Shown in pieces: positions 27,367 to 37,581 of a stretch of DNA of 64,000 nucleotides. Source of the DNA: Prostheceraeus crozeri (lineage: Eukaryota > Platyhelminthes > Polycladida > Euryleptidae); contig CAJQUW010011528.1 in NCBI GenBank assembly GCA_907163375.1, positions 1 through 64,000 on the forward strand, read 5' to 3'. The number at the start of each line of letters is the position of its first letter. The stretch's first letter is position 1. The notes beneath the pieces were generated by a model. That model was not told the origin of the DNA and made no database searches. It was given only the letters and a program-made list of their open reading frames with translations. Position numbers and translations under genes: made by a program.

Positions 27367-28051
27367 GTATTCAATGTATTTACGTGTAAAAACTATGATC
27401 AACAGTCATCAACACATGCTTCAGGTCACCTGACAAAATATCTTTTTAAACACATGTATACATTTCAACATCTCTACATTAAAGATGATCTTTCTATAAA
27501 TCCATAAATCTAAATCAAGTGTTCTGTTCATAATGAAATTTAAATGTCCTCTTTAAACTGAAAGTGTCCAGTTTACCCTGACCTTGTGTTCACGTAACCC
27601 CGAATTAGTGTCCACTTATCCCAAGTAAATATAATCAATGTAAAATGTTTGAAAGAAAGTATCAGAAGCTTTTTGCAAGATTTATGATGATGACGAACTC
27701 ATAGCAATATTTAAAGGCACATAGATTCACTGTTGCAACTCACCGTCACTTTCAAACGTCAACTGCAAGATTGGCAAATTCTTCCAAAAACGTTGGTATA
27801 TAAACACGAAATCATTGAAATCCGCGAATGGCAGTGGACTCTCATCTCTATGAATCACACAGATTCAAAATTTTCAATGATCATGTGATTCCTCTAACGT
27901 TAGAGATGAAAAGGCAGTAGATATATCATATAATGAAACTACGTTAGACTGTGGTAATAAACATAAAACGCTGGAAGTGTCCACCTTTGCCGAGTGACCA
28001 CTTTATCCGAATTTACCCTACATATATATAATTCAATATAATGCCCACCAA
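27367..28051. other. No gene seen
   Basis: Ordinary AT-rich sequence between the giant element and the small inverted repeat. I see no open frame, RNA gene or repeat that I can support. Confidence 0.5.
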
Positions 28052-28313
28052 ATATTTCAGTAAAAGAAAAACGAGATTTTCCGAACGCGTTTCAGAGCGT
28101 CAATCGACTCCTTCTTCAGCGGAAACTTTATCACAATAAAATCGAATGGTTTTATATTTAAAATGTAAAATCTCACAAATCGATTCACTGTCACAGTCCA
28201 CAGTCGATGCAATTTTTGATAACAATTCAGTTTATCTGTACATCAGCTTCAATTCTGTCGATTGACGCTCTGAAACGCGTTCGGAAAATCTCGTTTTTCT
28301 TTTACTGAAATAT
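28052..28313. mobile_element. Short inverted-repeat element with 56-bp arms, Penelope-end-like
   Basis: The 56 bases at 28052-28107 are the reverse complement of 28258-28313, with no mismatch that I can see, around a 150-base spacer without coding capacity. The left arm, read on the minus strand and extended a few bases into the spacer, forms a hammerhead-ribozyme match (28078-28126). The right arm lacks the CUGAAGA half of the core. Inverted end copies with hammerhead motifs are known from Penelope-like retroelements, so this may be a solo pair of such ends. It could instead be a small MITE. No target-site duplication was identified. Confidence 0.65.
28078..28126 (-). ncRNA. Hammerhead ribozyme motif (minus strand)
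   Basis: Read on the minus strand, the order is stem I strand UUUCCG (28125-28120), core CUGAAGA (28119-28113), an imperfect stem-loop II of 19 nt (28112-28094), core GAAA (28093-28090), a palindromic helix III ACGCGU (28090-28085), cleavage-site nucleotide U (28084), then CGGAAA (28083-28078). CGGAAA pairs perfectly with UUUCCG, giving a six-pair stem I. The A-U pair before the cleavage site and an H (not G) at position 17 fit the hammerhead consensus. A very short, palindromic helix III is typical of metazoan retroelement hammerheads, which tend to cleave as dimers. Stem II needs bulges. Activity is inferred, not shown. Confidence 0.6.
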
Positions 28314-28460
28314 ATATATGTACCGAATAAAGGCTCAAAATAGTTGAAAAAATTTGGTATTTTATATATATGTGTATATATATATATATAGATAGATAAT
28401 TCAAAAAAGGAAATTGGATAAAGTAAATTGATATATGAGAAATGAAAACCAGGAGATGTC

Positions 28461-28513
28461 GGTGTTACCGGTTTCGCTGTATTTTTATGAATTTATGACA
28501 CCTCGTCAGACAT
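28461..28513 (-). ncRNA. Hammerhead-like motif, weaker
   Basis: On the minus strand a CUGACGA core (28509-28503) is followed by a stem-loop whose base is GGUGU against ACAGC (one mismatch), then GAAA (28475-28472) and the palindrome ACCGGU (28472-28467) with A at the cleavage position. Stem I gives only three contiguous pairs (UGU with ACA) before a mismatch. The architecture resembles the motif at 28078-28126, only 340 bases away, but the pairing is poorer. It could be a decayed ribozyme or chance. Confidence 0.35.
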
Positions 28514-28625
28514 CGTTGCATGAAATAAATGAACCGGAACTATCTTTGATCTTGTACAATTCACAAGTGCATGGCTTCTCTCCGAGATGGGCAGTATGCT
28601 TATGACGGTGATTAAATGTGACTAA
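28506..28625 (-). pseudogene. C2H2 zinc-finger-like remnant
   Basis: A minus-strand frame ending at 28506 contains a HKHTAHLGEKP segment followed by CTC. This recalls the H-x3-H plus TGEKP linker and following CxxC of tandem C2H2 zinc fingers, with an inserted residue in the linker and a damaged Cys pair. The frame upstream is low-complexity and includes a run of prolines encoded by a C tract. If real, it is a very decayed zinc-finger fragment; similarity over so short a segment could be chance. Confidence 0.28.
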
Positions 28626-28639
28626 AGTGGATGCTAGCA

Positions 28640-29930
28640 TTGTACTTCTTAACCCTATCAAGACCGGGGGGGGGGGGAGGAGACACAACATCCCCCCCCT
28701 ATCAACTTCTTCATATATCTCTTTAAGATAAGTCAGATGGAAGATTAATTTTTTCGTGACTTTTAGTTTGTATGTATGTCGAACTTTCACTAACAATTTG
28801 GGCAAAATTGATTTACTGAAAGGTCATATTTAAAGTACATTTTAGAAAATAGATGCCTTTTATTAAAAGTAGCAGTGACTATCAATTTAATGCCTCTGTG
28901 TCACATTTACATGATATTTATGCTCATGGAATTCAAGATTGTGATCATACACATTCATCTGATATCCAAAAATGAGAACATTTACATTGTACATCTATAA
29001 TTGTACATGTAATGCACATGTATCTGCAATATGCTTATAAATATGTACATATAGTCCTACATGTACATGCAGATACTATTCTGAAGATGAGTTGTCGTGA
29101 TAGTTTTGAGCTACACCAAATTAACTACATCTGAGCTTGCATTATGTATCAGAAGCCTTGTCTTTATAGCGAATAAGCCATTAGAACGAGACATTTTAAA
29201 GATAGAAAAATACAATAATGCATGAAAAGACATTCTTCACGTTCAGATTGCTATTTAAAGTACTAAAATTTACGTAGAATATTTTACTTATAACAACACT
29301 ATATAGATATGCTTGAGAAAAAGTTTGCAGAAATACTTTAGTTGTAATGACCAGTTATTGAAGAAATTGAATATACAAATTTCAAATCTAAATCTTTTGG
29401 TATGAAGGTCTTTGAATCATGCAAAATGGGCACTACCATTCGAGAGAGGGGACTCGAATTATGTAGCAACCCTGTTTTCAAACAGCTTCATTTATCAGAA
29501 CATGGAAAATTTGGAGGGGCACTTTGTACTTTGTATGAGGAGCAACTCTGGGACTCTCGCAAGGTGTATTATGTTTATTGTGAAACAGCTATTGGCAATT
29601 GAAGTGGAATTCAGAAGAAAGCTTTGCTGACAAATGTTCTATCAAGTTAGAACAGTCAACATCCGGATTTGTAAAGTTATTTTTGCAGTGCTGAGGATGA
29701 ATACAATGACAGTGACTGCACACTCATGGTTGCGACGCGAACGCACTCAGCTGTTAACTTCTTCTAATACAAGCAGATTCATCAGTTCACTGTGACCTTC
29801 TGTGATCATCAGTTCATTATCATTCTGCATTAGGCTACACTTGTCTGCAGCTCTCGTCTGTCTGTCTCTTATCAGGAGGTAAGAAGTTCCTTTTGTGTTA
29901 TTTCATTAGTTAATATAGGACACATTCAAC
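28640..29930. other. No gene seen
   Basis: AT-rich sequence. Two overlapping plus-strand frames at 29402-29630 show no recognisable domain. Nothing else can be supported. Confidence 0.4.
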
Positions 29931-29934
29931 ACAC

Positions 29935-30240
29935 CGAATATCCCATTACGGAAATGTATCATCAAAAATATCATGATGCCATGACATAAATATGGGTTAA
30001 TGATATTATTAATGATACAATTATCATTTGGTGAAAGTTAATGATATTTTAATGATATTGTTCATGATATTTCTGATGATATTTCTGCTGCTACAAATAT
30101 CATGGGCATAGTAATGATATTTCTTTAATGATTTTATTATTTCGGAAATGTCATTGAGTGAAATTGACTATATTTTCATGAATGTGAAGCATTTATTGAA
30201 TATTATATTGAAGGTGCAAGTGAAATTAAATGATATTTAT
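29935..30240. repeat. ATGATATT-rich palindromic repeat patch
   Basis: The patch begins near TTACGGAAATGTATCATC and then repeats the octamer ATGATATT and its complement AATATCAT in varied spacing. The same opening, TTACGGAAATATATCATC, starts a similar patch at 40138. The two belong to one repeat family. The unit is close to palindromic, so both strands look alike. I cannot assign it to a named family. Confidence 0.65.
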
Positions 30241-30709
30241 GTCCTTCATTAACTGTGTCTCGATGCAATAGGCTAGTCGGAGGGCCACGCAGCTTAAATG
30301 AGTGCGCAAATTTACCAAACCAGAATTCAGAGAAATTGCGCAGATTACGTCATCTCATAATTTATTTGGTAATGTAAATTTCGATTTGGTGGAATTACAT
30401 TTTTAACTCTCTACATTGTCGCTCTCAAGTTGATCATTCAACGCTGAATGCATGGAGTAGGTATATTGGTAGAGTGGTAACTCCGCATTTATTAAATCCC
30501 TAATGTGTATACACTTTCGATTTTATTAAATGAACTCAAGGGAGATCAGGTGGTAATTGACACCAAATGTGAGATATGCAAATTTTTGCAGTTATGCAGA
30601 AATTGCAACAGAATTGAGTGATCACGTGCAGCAGTGATTTCAATCAAATTTGAAAGATATAATTGGGTCCACATCACTATTCAGATTCAAGAAATGAAAA
30701 TATATTATG

Positions 30710-32066
30710 TAGGGTGACCAACACCTCAAGAAGAAAATATATGACAAATCTATTAAAATTATATGACAATATATGACAATACGTGCTCGTCAAACTCTTT
30801 ATTCAGTATTCTCCATCCGGGTATGATTTGATGCAGGGATAAGCCAATCACAAGCGAGTATGGGAATCGCTGGGTTCCCGCGTACGCACGCGTCGTTAGG
30901 CACAACCATATTGGGCCAAAAATATTTTTAAAAAGTTTACATTTCGATGAGTCTATTCTGCATCAATTAGATTTGAATAGATTTCTCATCAAGATTTATC
31001 TGAATGTCTAATTTCTTTTTGTTCTCAACCGCTGTTGATTTATTTGGACAAGTAAAATAAATTGACGATAATCTTTGAACTTTTTTTCTGAGAGCCGGGC
31101 AAGCGCCACCACTGATGAGGAACGACTTGCATTTACGTCATTATCGGATGACTTCATGTGCGTGGCCTATGCGTAGTGTAGACATGCACAATTCATTTTG
31201 CCATCTTAATACAGTGATATAGACATGAGCAGCGAAAAGCTGGCAGTAGGCATTGCTTAACGGTACAGCACCGTTAGTGAGATAAGCATACATGCCAAGT
31301 CTCCCGCATTTCGCGGGAGTCTCCCGCATTTTTAGTCAATCTCCCGCTCACCCGCATAATTGCTAAAATCTCCCGCATCGTCATTTATTTACGCCGTATT
31401 TTAAAGTAGGCCAACAGTTTTTATCCTTCTAGTGTGCTCTTTCCATCATTCAAATGTAACAGCAAGCGTTCGGACTGATTAGCCACTCACCGCTAGCCTA
31501 TTCTTCGATTAACCCTCCAATCGCTCACAACCAATGAGAAGCATGCAATCATACGTTTATTGAAAAGATAGATCTTCTTTTGATTCACGAATTGTATTTT
31601 TTTTATTGGAAATGTGACAAATTAATTGTCTTCAAAAATAAATATTCTCCATTTATTGAAGGAAATATAGGAAGTTGATAGGGCTTTTAAATATGATTTA
31701 ATCTAATTTTACTATTTTTGTTGTTGGATCATTTGATTTTGGGTCTCCCGCATTTTGTTTTGAAACCTTGGCATCTCTGGATAAGGGATTCCCGTGAACA
31801 ATAGGTGAATTTCTTGGAAATAGGGAATTCTGAACAAAATGGTTGACTTTGACCCTAACCTGTCTGAGAAGCTAAACAATACAAATGGACAAATTCATTA
31901 GTCTGTTTATCATCATCATTGAGAAAAAAAATTATGACACACGATGAATAATGAAAATATATGACATATATGACATTTTAGAAAAAAGTATGACATATAT
32001 ATGTCATATATTTGATGATGAAAATATATGACTGTCATATGAAATATATGACAGTTGGTCACCCTA
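30710..32066. mobile_element. hAT-like DNA transposon (non-autonomous), 1.36 kb
   Basis: The ends are perfect 13-bp inverted repeats, TAGGGTGACCAAC at 30710 and GTTGGTCACCCTA ending at 32066. They are flanked by an exact 8-bp direct repeat, ATATTATG, at 30702-30709 and 32067-32074. An 8-bp target duplication is the hallmark of hAT transposons. Next to both tips lie runs of ATATATGACA-type units in inverted orientation (about 30738-30785 and 31955-32055). No transposase frame was found inside, so this is a non-autonomous copy, and a second element is nested at 31287-31779. Confidence 0.8.
31287..31779. mobile_element. Nested small DNA element with TCTCCCGC repeats
   Basis: The termini CATACATGCCAAG (31287) and CTTGGCATCTCTG (ending 31779) are 13-bp imperfect inverted repeats. 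They are flanked by GATAAG at 31281-31286 and 31780-31785, a possible 6-bp target duplication or part of a longer one that has decayed. Inside both ends, TCTCCCGCAT is repeated (31300, 31320, 31349, 31370 and 31743). There is no coding capacity. It lies within the hAT-like element at 30710-32066, so it inserted later. Confidence 0.65.
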
Positions 32067-32074
32067 ATATTATG

Positions 32075-33561
32075 TGATCTTCATCTATGTGATCTTGACA
32101 AAAACGATAAGGTAGGAAAAAGAATGTACATTGATCCTCCATGAACAATTCATTCACTAAATACACTAATGAATTCATGCCTGCAAGGTATCCGACGACA
32201 AAAGTGCGAATTCTTGATTTGAAGATTTTTTTACCGTCAGGAAGACAAAGGGAGCGTAGGGAGCGTGGTACTCCCCCAGTGACAATGTTTAGCCATGATT
32301 TAATGAAATTCAATCTCGAATTCTCAGAGCTTTATTAACTTGCTGACCAATTCATTCATTCATCACACTTAAGATCCATCCTCTAATTCGGGTCGTCTCA
32401 CAATTAGCGAATCTCTAAATAGATATTTATCGCTTTAAAGCGTATTGCATAACGATACAAGTCCTTAAGAAATTATGTTTGCTATTTTTGATTAAAGAGA
32501 TAATTTGAATGAGGTCGTCATCACTGCATTATATTTATTCAACTCTCCACAATGACATCATGCGCATCAAAAGCAACCGATAATTCTTGAGAAGTTGAAG
32601 CTGAGTTACAATCTATTCATATTTGCTAAATTAATTAATTCCTTTACAAAAAAACTTGAATAACTTGAATACAAGGTCACTTGATAACTGCGAATGTGTA
32701 TTTTCTGTTTATTATCAAAGCGGAGTCCAATGAAAGACCAATTTCCCCAAATGTTGATGTAATTCCCGACGTGTCGCAGACCTACTGCTTCCTCAGGCAA
32801 GTTAGTGTTATCTTCAGTTAATTGTTCAGTCATCATTTTTTATTGCAAATCGGAATTAAATTTGATCGAATGCAACTTGACTACCTCTTCAATGAAAGTC
32901 TTAGATGTAGAGACTGTGTTGCGTTCTAACATTGTCGCCGCTGATTATCGACCCCTGATGTCTTTCCTTATTTATAAACACGAAGAGGCTTCACTTTCCC
33001 GACACTGCGAGATGGACACGTGCGCAGTATATCCATTGTCCTAGTCAGTGGTTTCACTACACCCACTTCGATATTTCGAGTTGTTAACACTCACTACCTG
33101 AGATAGAAAGGATCCGAGTGACGATCTCGGTGCAGGAACTGTAAACTACTGTTTGACTTGGCGATCGGCACCGCTTATTACAAATCACCTCCCGTCGACA
33201 TTGCACTCTCAGCTGGGAACAAAAAACTTATTCAGATAGTGATATAGCGTGCGCCGTCTGCAGCCTGAACACTGACTCACTAAACTTGGCCTAGTGCGCG
33301 TCATTTATTGATATTGATGTTGCGTCATATTAGTACTTCTGTGGTGAATTTATGTTCGATAATTTTCGTACTCTTCTGTTTAGTAATTGTATTCATACTT
33401 TAGTAGGACTTTATGAAAATTGCAATCAAATTTTTGCTATGCTATTCAATTGCAATATCATCTTCATAATTCAGTGTGGCACTTCATCATTTTCTAAGTT
33501 ACGAAGTAGAAATTTACTTTATCTATAATTTTATGATTATGATGACATTTCAAAATTCCAG
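32075..33561. other. No gene seen; possible upstream region of the exon at 33562
   Basis: AT-rich sequence with short frames only. The 33000-33320 part has a more balanced composition and lies a few hundred bases before the candidate coding exon, so it could hold a promoter or a 5' untranslated exon, but no recognisable element supports this. Confidence 0.3.
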
Positions 33562-33853
33562 GGCAACATGTCTAACGATAGCCGAAGAGTACTTGTTGGA
33601 ATTAATCCTAATGATAGATTGTCAAGTGTACTCGCAAGTGAAGACCTGAAGAAAAGAATATGGACAGGTTGCTACAACGAATATTCAAATCGACCACTGG
33701 AATCTAGTCTTCACATCGGGCTTGCTAATGTTGTGAATGATTTGGAGACAGCTGATATCAATCGTTATTTGATATTGAAGGTAGAAAGCTCTCCTATAGA
33801 TGAATCATATATAGGAGCTGGACACCAAGAAATAAGCCAACAATATATACCAG
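33562..33853 (+). CDS. Candidate first coding exon, unknown protein
   Basis: A 133-codon frame opens at an ATG (33568), six bases after a splice-acceptor-like AAAATTCCAG. The first 95 residues look like genuine protein: mixed polar and hydrophobic content, segments such as VLVGINPNDRLSSVL and SLHIGLANVVNDLETADIN, and no low complexity. After that the frame reads into hydrophobic sequence typical of an intron. A GC-type donor, CAG followed by GCAAGT, sits at 33854, so I end the exon at 33853, leaving phase 1. The exon at 56389-56694 starts in the same phase on the same strand, so the two could belong to one gene with a large intron; that is inference. I do not recognise the family. Confidence 0.45.
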
Positions 33854-33969
33854 GCAAGTGTTCATATTTATGTGATACGGTGATGCCTCTCATACAAGCC
33901 TTCTTTATGACTGCGTTCGCAACAATTAGACAAATAAGGCACACTGAGATATTCAACTGTAAAAGTTAG

Positions 33970-34655
33970 AAGTTATTTATTTCATTCCATTCTGTAAGAA
34001 AGTTGTGCAATAGTTTGGCAGAATAATAGCAGCACCATAAATATATATATTTTCCGAAGTATGTGATGAATTAGCTAATAGTGTGTCTTTCTATAATGAT
34101 GGCTAATATGGGAGAGCTGCTTAACCTTCGCTATGTGTAGCAGTTGGGTTATTTGACCTTCGCGTACGTATGCAATGTTATGTGTACTAACAGTAGGTTC
34201 CTATTTAGGGTCTTCTCTGACCCCTTGTGATTTGACCATTGATATGGCATAGAAGGAGAATTAACATTGAAATCTAAATACACTGCAAAATCACGATTTA
34301 TCCTTGGCTACTCGGGTGTGATATCTCTCCATGATTTTTGTTGGTAAGTTCTTGTCAGACAATAAATAATTCGTTCTTCATTTTTGGGGTTCTTTCTATA
34401 GACCCCAATTCTTTTCTTTGCATAATTTTACAATTTTGTATTCTTACTAGTCTAGCATTTGCTCAATATTCATTCTTTATCTGCTATTATGTCTAATATC
34501 TTGATTGAACATCGTTGCATCGGACTCGCTTGTAGTCGTCATATTGGTGCACACTTATATCTGTAGTCTCCCATCAGCCGTTGAAATGAGTCAGTGTATG
34601 GTAGAGTTAACCATGCGCTACAATGGTGACAAGAATATTGAGGGACATAGATAGC
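33970..34655. other. No gene seen
   Basis: AT-rich sequence, probably intronic if the exon at 33562 belongs to a gene running rightward. I see no repeat or RNA gene. Confidence 0.4.
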
Positions 34656-34659
34656 TAGT

Positions 34660-34950
34660 TCATGGCACACTGTAAATCATTTGCCACCAAAGTCGCCACT
34701 AACTCATCACGAAACATTGGCAACAAAAGTGAACACCTGGAGGTACGAGTGGCCAACACTCGTCACGAACTAATACGGCTGTTAAACATTATCATGCCAC
34801 GCCCAATTGGTGGCAATTGGTGGCGAATTTGTGGCGGGTGGTGGCGTGACTTCATCCAACTCCTGCATTCCTATTGGCTGACTTCATAGCAAAATGCATG
34901 GCTACGTGCAATTTCGCAAGTGAGACTGCACTACTGATTTCACTACATGA
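34660..34950 (+). repeat. Dispersed repeat, copy 1
   Basis: About 290 bases are shared in the same orientation with 61663-61945. Shared landmarks in order are CACGAA, TGGCAACAAA, GTACGAGTGGCCA, GCTGTTAAACATTATCATGCCA, CATTCCTATTGGCT and CTACTGATTT. Copies differ at about a quarter of sites with several indels. There is no coding capacity and no obvious terminal repeats; it could be a SINE or a MITE. Confidence 0.7.
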
Positions 34951-36903
34951 GTTGACTACGGATGCCGAATATTTTGCTATTGGAAAGGATTCACTAAATA
35001 GCTTTCTCAATAATTACTAACTAGCACTCTCACCTGATCAATAAATTTTTGTCTATTCCAAGCTATTCGACATCAGTGAGTCACATTTTAGTATTGTCAG
35101 CAGGAAAACTAACCAACGATCAAAAAACTCATTATATGAAAAAAATCCAAACTGTTACAAGTTCATATGTTTACACAAGATATGTGTGGCACCACGAAGA
35201 AAATTTTAAACAAAATAACTTCTGTTAACAAAAATAATTGCATTATTTGGGTGCCCATTCAACAACATATTGAAATGCGAGCAAATACGCAAGATTCTAT
35301 TTGTTTGGCTCGCGAACTCATGAATACCCATCTTTCCGTAGATGAGGCTATCTGGAAAAATTAATATGCGTAACATGTAAAAATGTACATGTAGTGCGTC
35401 AAAGAAAAAGAAGTAACTTTCTCGATTAATAATTAGTCTGCGAGCATAAGCACAACTTAGAACAAGCTAATAGACAATTTCTTGAAAAGTACCTGAACAA
35501 CACCGATGTAGATAGAGTAAACAGTGATCACATATCTTCATCTCACAATCAATACTTCCTCACCACTGGAATGAAGAAAGATCTTTCATCACATTACTTA
35601 AATCATAGCACGGTCGACATGACCACTGCGAACAATATTGGCTGGTGGAACAATATCCACCAAATCTGAAAAGAAAATGAATAACTGACAGACGACTTGC
35701 AATCTGTATCGACTTACATATATTCAGTAAATGCATTAGCCTCTCGAGCAATTTGATGAACAGGAGGAAAATATAGATGAAAGTACATTATTATATAAAA
35801 GAATTTTAAAGCTACATTCGCGGTTGCAATAAGTAAGTTTGTAAGATCTATTTACTCGTCAACCAATTCCAAATTGATTATGTACCATAATCAGCTACCA
35901 TGCGACAGGTACATAGGTTACGGCATATTTAGATTGATTAGCAGTACAAGTGGCTACTGCTTTTGGCCCATTTCATTGCTTAGATAACAGTAACAGATTG
36001 TCATCATTTCATATCGCATTCACAAATGGCAGTTTTGCTTATCATAGCTCCACCTTTTACGTATTTATTTGCCTTCCATCATTTACGTGGTTACACGGCT
36101 TTCAATCGTACTTTTACTCATAACAACCACGAAAAATTTCATTTTGGCGTCTTCCGATATTTTGAAGAAGGAATCTGAATTTTTATATCCTGCTGAACTA
36201 TTATTTTGATTATGATGAAACTTGAACCTATTCTTTGTAGCCTAAAAGCTTTCTCAAAGCTTACACATTCACCTGTAGGTTATCTGAATGTATTATACGT
36301 ATTTTTTGAGGGAGTAGTCTTAAAAGTTAACACGTCGATAACAGTAATATATTCTCACTTCAGCTCACTATACAGTAGATGTACGTATTTCCCGCTTATT
36401 TGATCCCTATTAAATTAGTGATGTCTCATATTTCCTAACCGATAAGTGCAAAGGTGACGAATAGGCTTCATAAGATTTTGCCTTACTTGTGACGGGGTTG
36501 GTGAAAGATCCGGACATGCTGTATCACGTGCTTCATCTGGATTACTCTCTTAGTTGTGAACTGACTTGCACTCATCTTCCAACTTTCATGTTATACCGTT
36601 CTAAAGTTACAAAAGCAGCGAATCAGACTAAAAATTTGCTTCAATAAAGTGAAATTTGTTGAGCACATTTCCCTGGCAAATGAGCGTTTGAGTTAAAATA
36701 GGAGGAGTTCTAATGTGAGTTTCCTTAATGACAAAAAGAAAAATTAAATTCAAGTAACCTATTCACGTAAGCTGAATTGCAGTTCAATAGAAACTGGCGC
36801 TTAGAGTAGGCCGAGTACGTAATTTTTCTTCGACTTCCTACATGTAGGCCTACTTCCAGAGTCTGAGTCACATCGAAATGAAGGGATACCGTATGTCAAC
36901 ACA
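34951..36903. other. No gene supported
   Basis: A 65-codon plus-strand frame at 35167-35364 contains IIWVP and, 15 residues on, SICLAREL, which faintly recalls the WVPGH..GNE.AD motif of retrotransposon ribonuclease H, but the GNE is missing. The rest is AT-rich with no support for genes or repeats. Confidence 0.35.
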
Positions 36904-37581
36904 TTAGCCTTCATTTTGTTCACCAATAATCCAGCTGATGACTTCTGGACTCACAACACGGTGAGCTCCCGGGGTTAAACGTTTGTTTGTGGCTCGCAGA
37001 CCTTTCATTTCATGTCGAGTATAGCAGATAATGATGCATGTATTAACCATTTTCGACCATACTGCGCCGCACTGGTCAAGTGCGAATTGCTGCGAAGGTG
37101 TTAATGTAGGAACAGCGCCGCAATACGTGACGCTAATAGTGCATCCTCTCTCTTCTTGTTTCGCGACATCACATCCTGTCTCTTCTTGTTTCGCGACATC
37201 ACATCCTGTCTCTTCTTTTTCCTCGATATCACATCCTGTCTCCTCTTGTTTCGAGACATCACATCCTGTCTCTTCTTGTTCATCGACATCACATCCTCTC
37301 TCTTCTTGTTTCGCGATATCACATCCTGTCTCCTCTTGTTTCTCGATATCACATCCTGTCTCTTCTTGTTTCTCGCTATCACATCCTGTCTCTTCTTGTT
37401 TCGCGATATCACATCCATTTTCCTCTTGCTTCTCGATATCACATCCTGTCTCCTCTTGTTTCGAGACATCACATCCTGTCTCTTCTTGTTCCTCGATATT
37501 GCATCCTCTCTCATCTTGTTTATCAACATTGCACCTCCTGTCCTCGATATTGCTGTTATCGGGCTCTGTTTTTGCTGTAAA
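36904..37581 (-). CDS. Candidate terminal exon encoding a Cys-containing acidic decapeptide repeat
   Basis: On the minus strand one frame is open for 225 codons from a splice acceptor (CATTTTTAG, ending at 37582) to TAA at 36904-36906. It lacks an ATG at its start, as expected for an internal or terminal exon. It encodes about thirteen copies of a ten-residue unit, consensus D-[IV]-[AES]-[KE]-Q-E-E-[TR]-G-C, then a unique C-terminal tail of about 78 residues holding several Cys and ending in an EQNEG-type sequence. Differences between repeat copies fall often at third codon positions in this frame (GAA/GAG, AAA/AAG, TGT/TGC), whereas in the overlapping basic frame they change amino acids. That pattern, the open tail and the acceptor support this frame. 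Upstream exons were not identified. Family unknown; a plain minisatellite is the alternative. Confidence 0.5.
   Translation of the reverse strand, partial: FTAKTEPDNSNIEDRRCNVDKQDERGCNIEEQEETGCDVSKQEETGCDIEKQEENGCDIAKQEETGCDSEKQEETGCDIEKQEETGCDIAKQEERGCDVDEQEETGCDVSKQEETGCDIEEKEETGCDVAKQEETGCDVAKQEERGCTISVTYCGAVPTLTPSQQFALDQCGAVWSKMVNTCIIICYTRHEMKGLRATNKRLTPGAHRVVSPEVISWIIGEQNEG
37132..37540. repeat. 30-bp minisatellite, about 13 units
   Basis: Units of exactly 30 bases run from about 37141 to 37530 in phase, core TCTTCTTGTTTCGCGA followed by a CATC/TATC segment and ACATCCTGTC. Because 30 is a multiple of three and most units lack stops in several phases, three frames are open across it: two on the plus strand and two on the minus strand that compete as coding candidates. 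See the coding call for why one minus-strand frame is preferred. Confidence 0.9.

Noticed and set aside
35167-35364. Possible retrotransposon ribonuclease H fragment
   Set aside because: IIWVP and a later LAREL resemble the motif, but the GNE-x-AD core is missing and no neighbouring polymerase sequence was found.
37156-37540. CRISPR-like array
   Set aside because: The 30-bp units are contiguous without spacers and the sequence is eukaryotic; it is a minisatellite.
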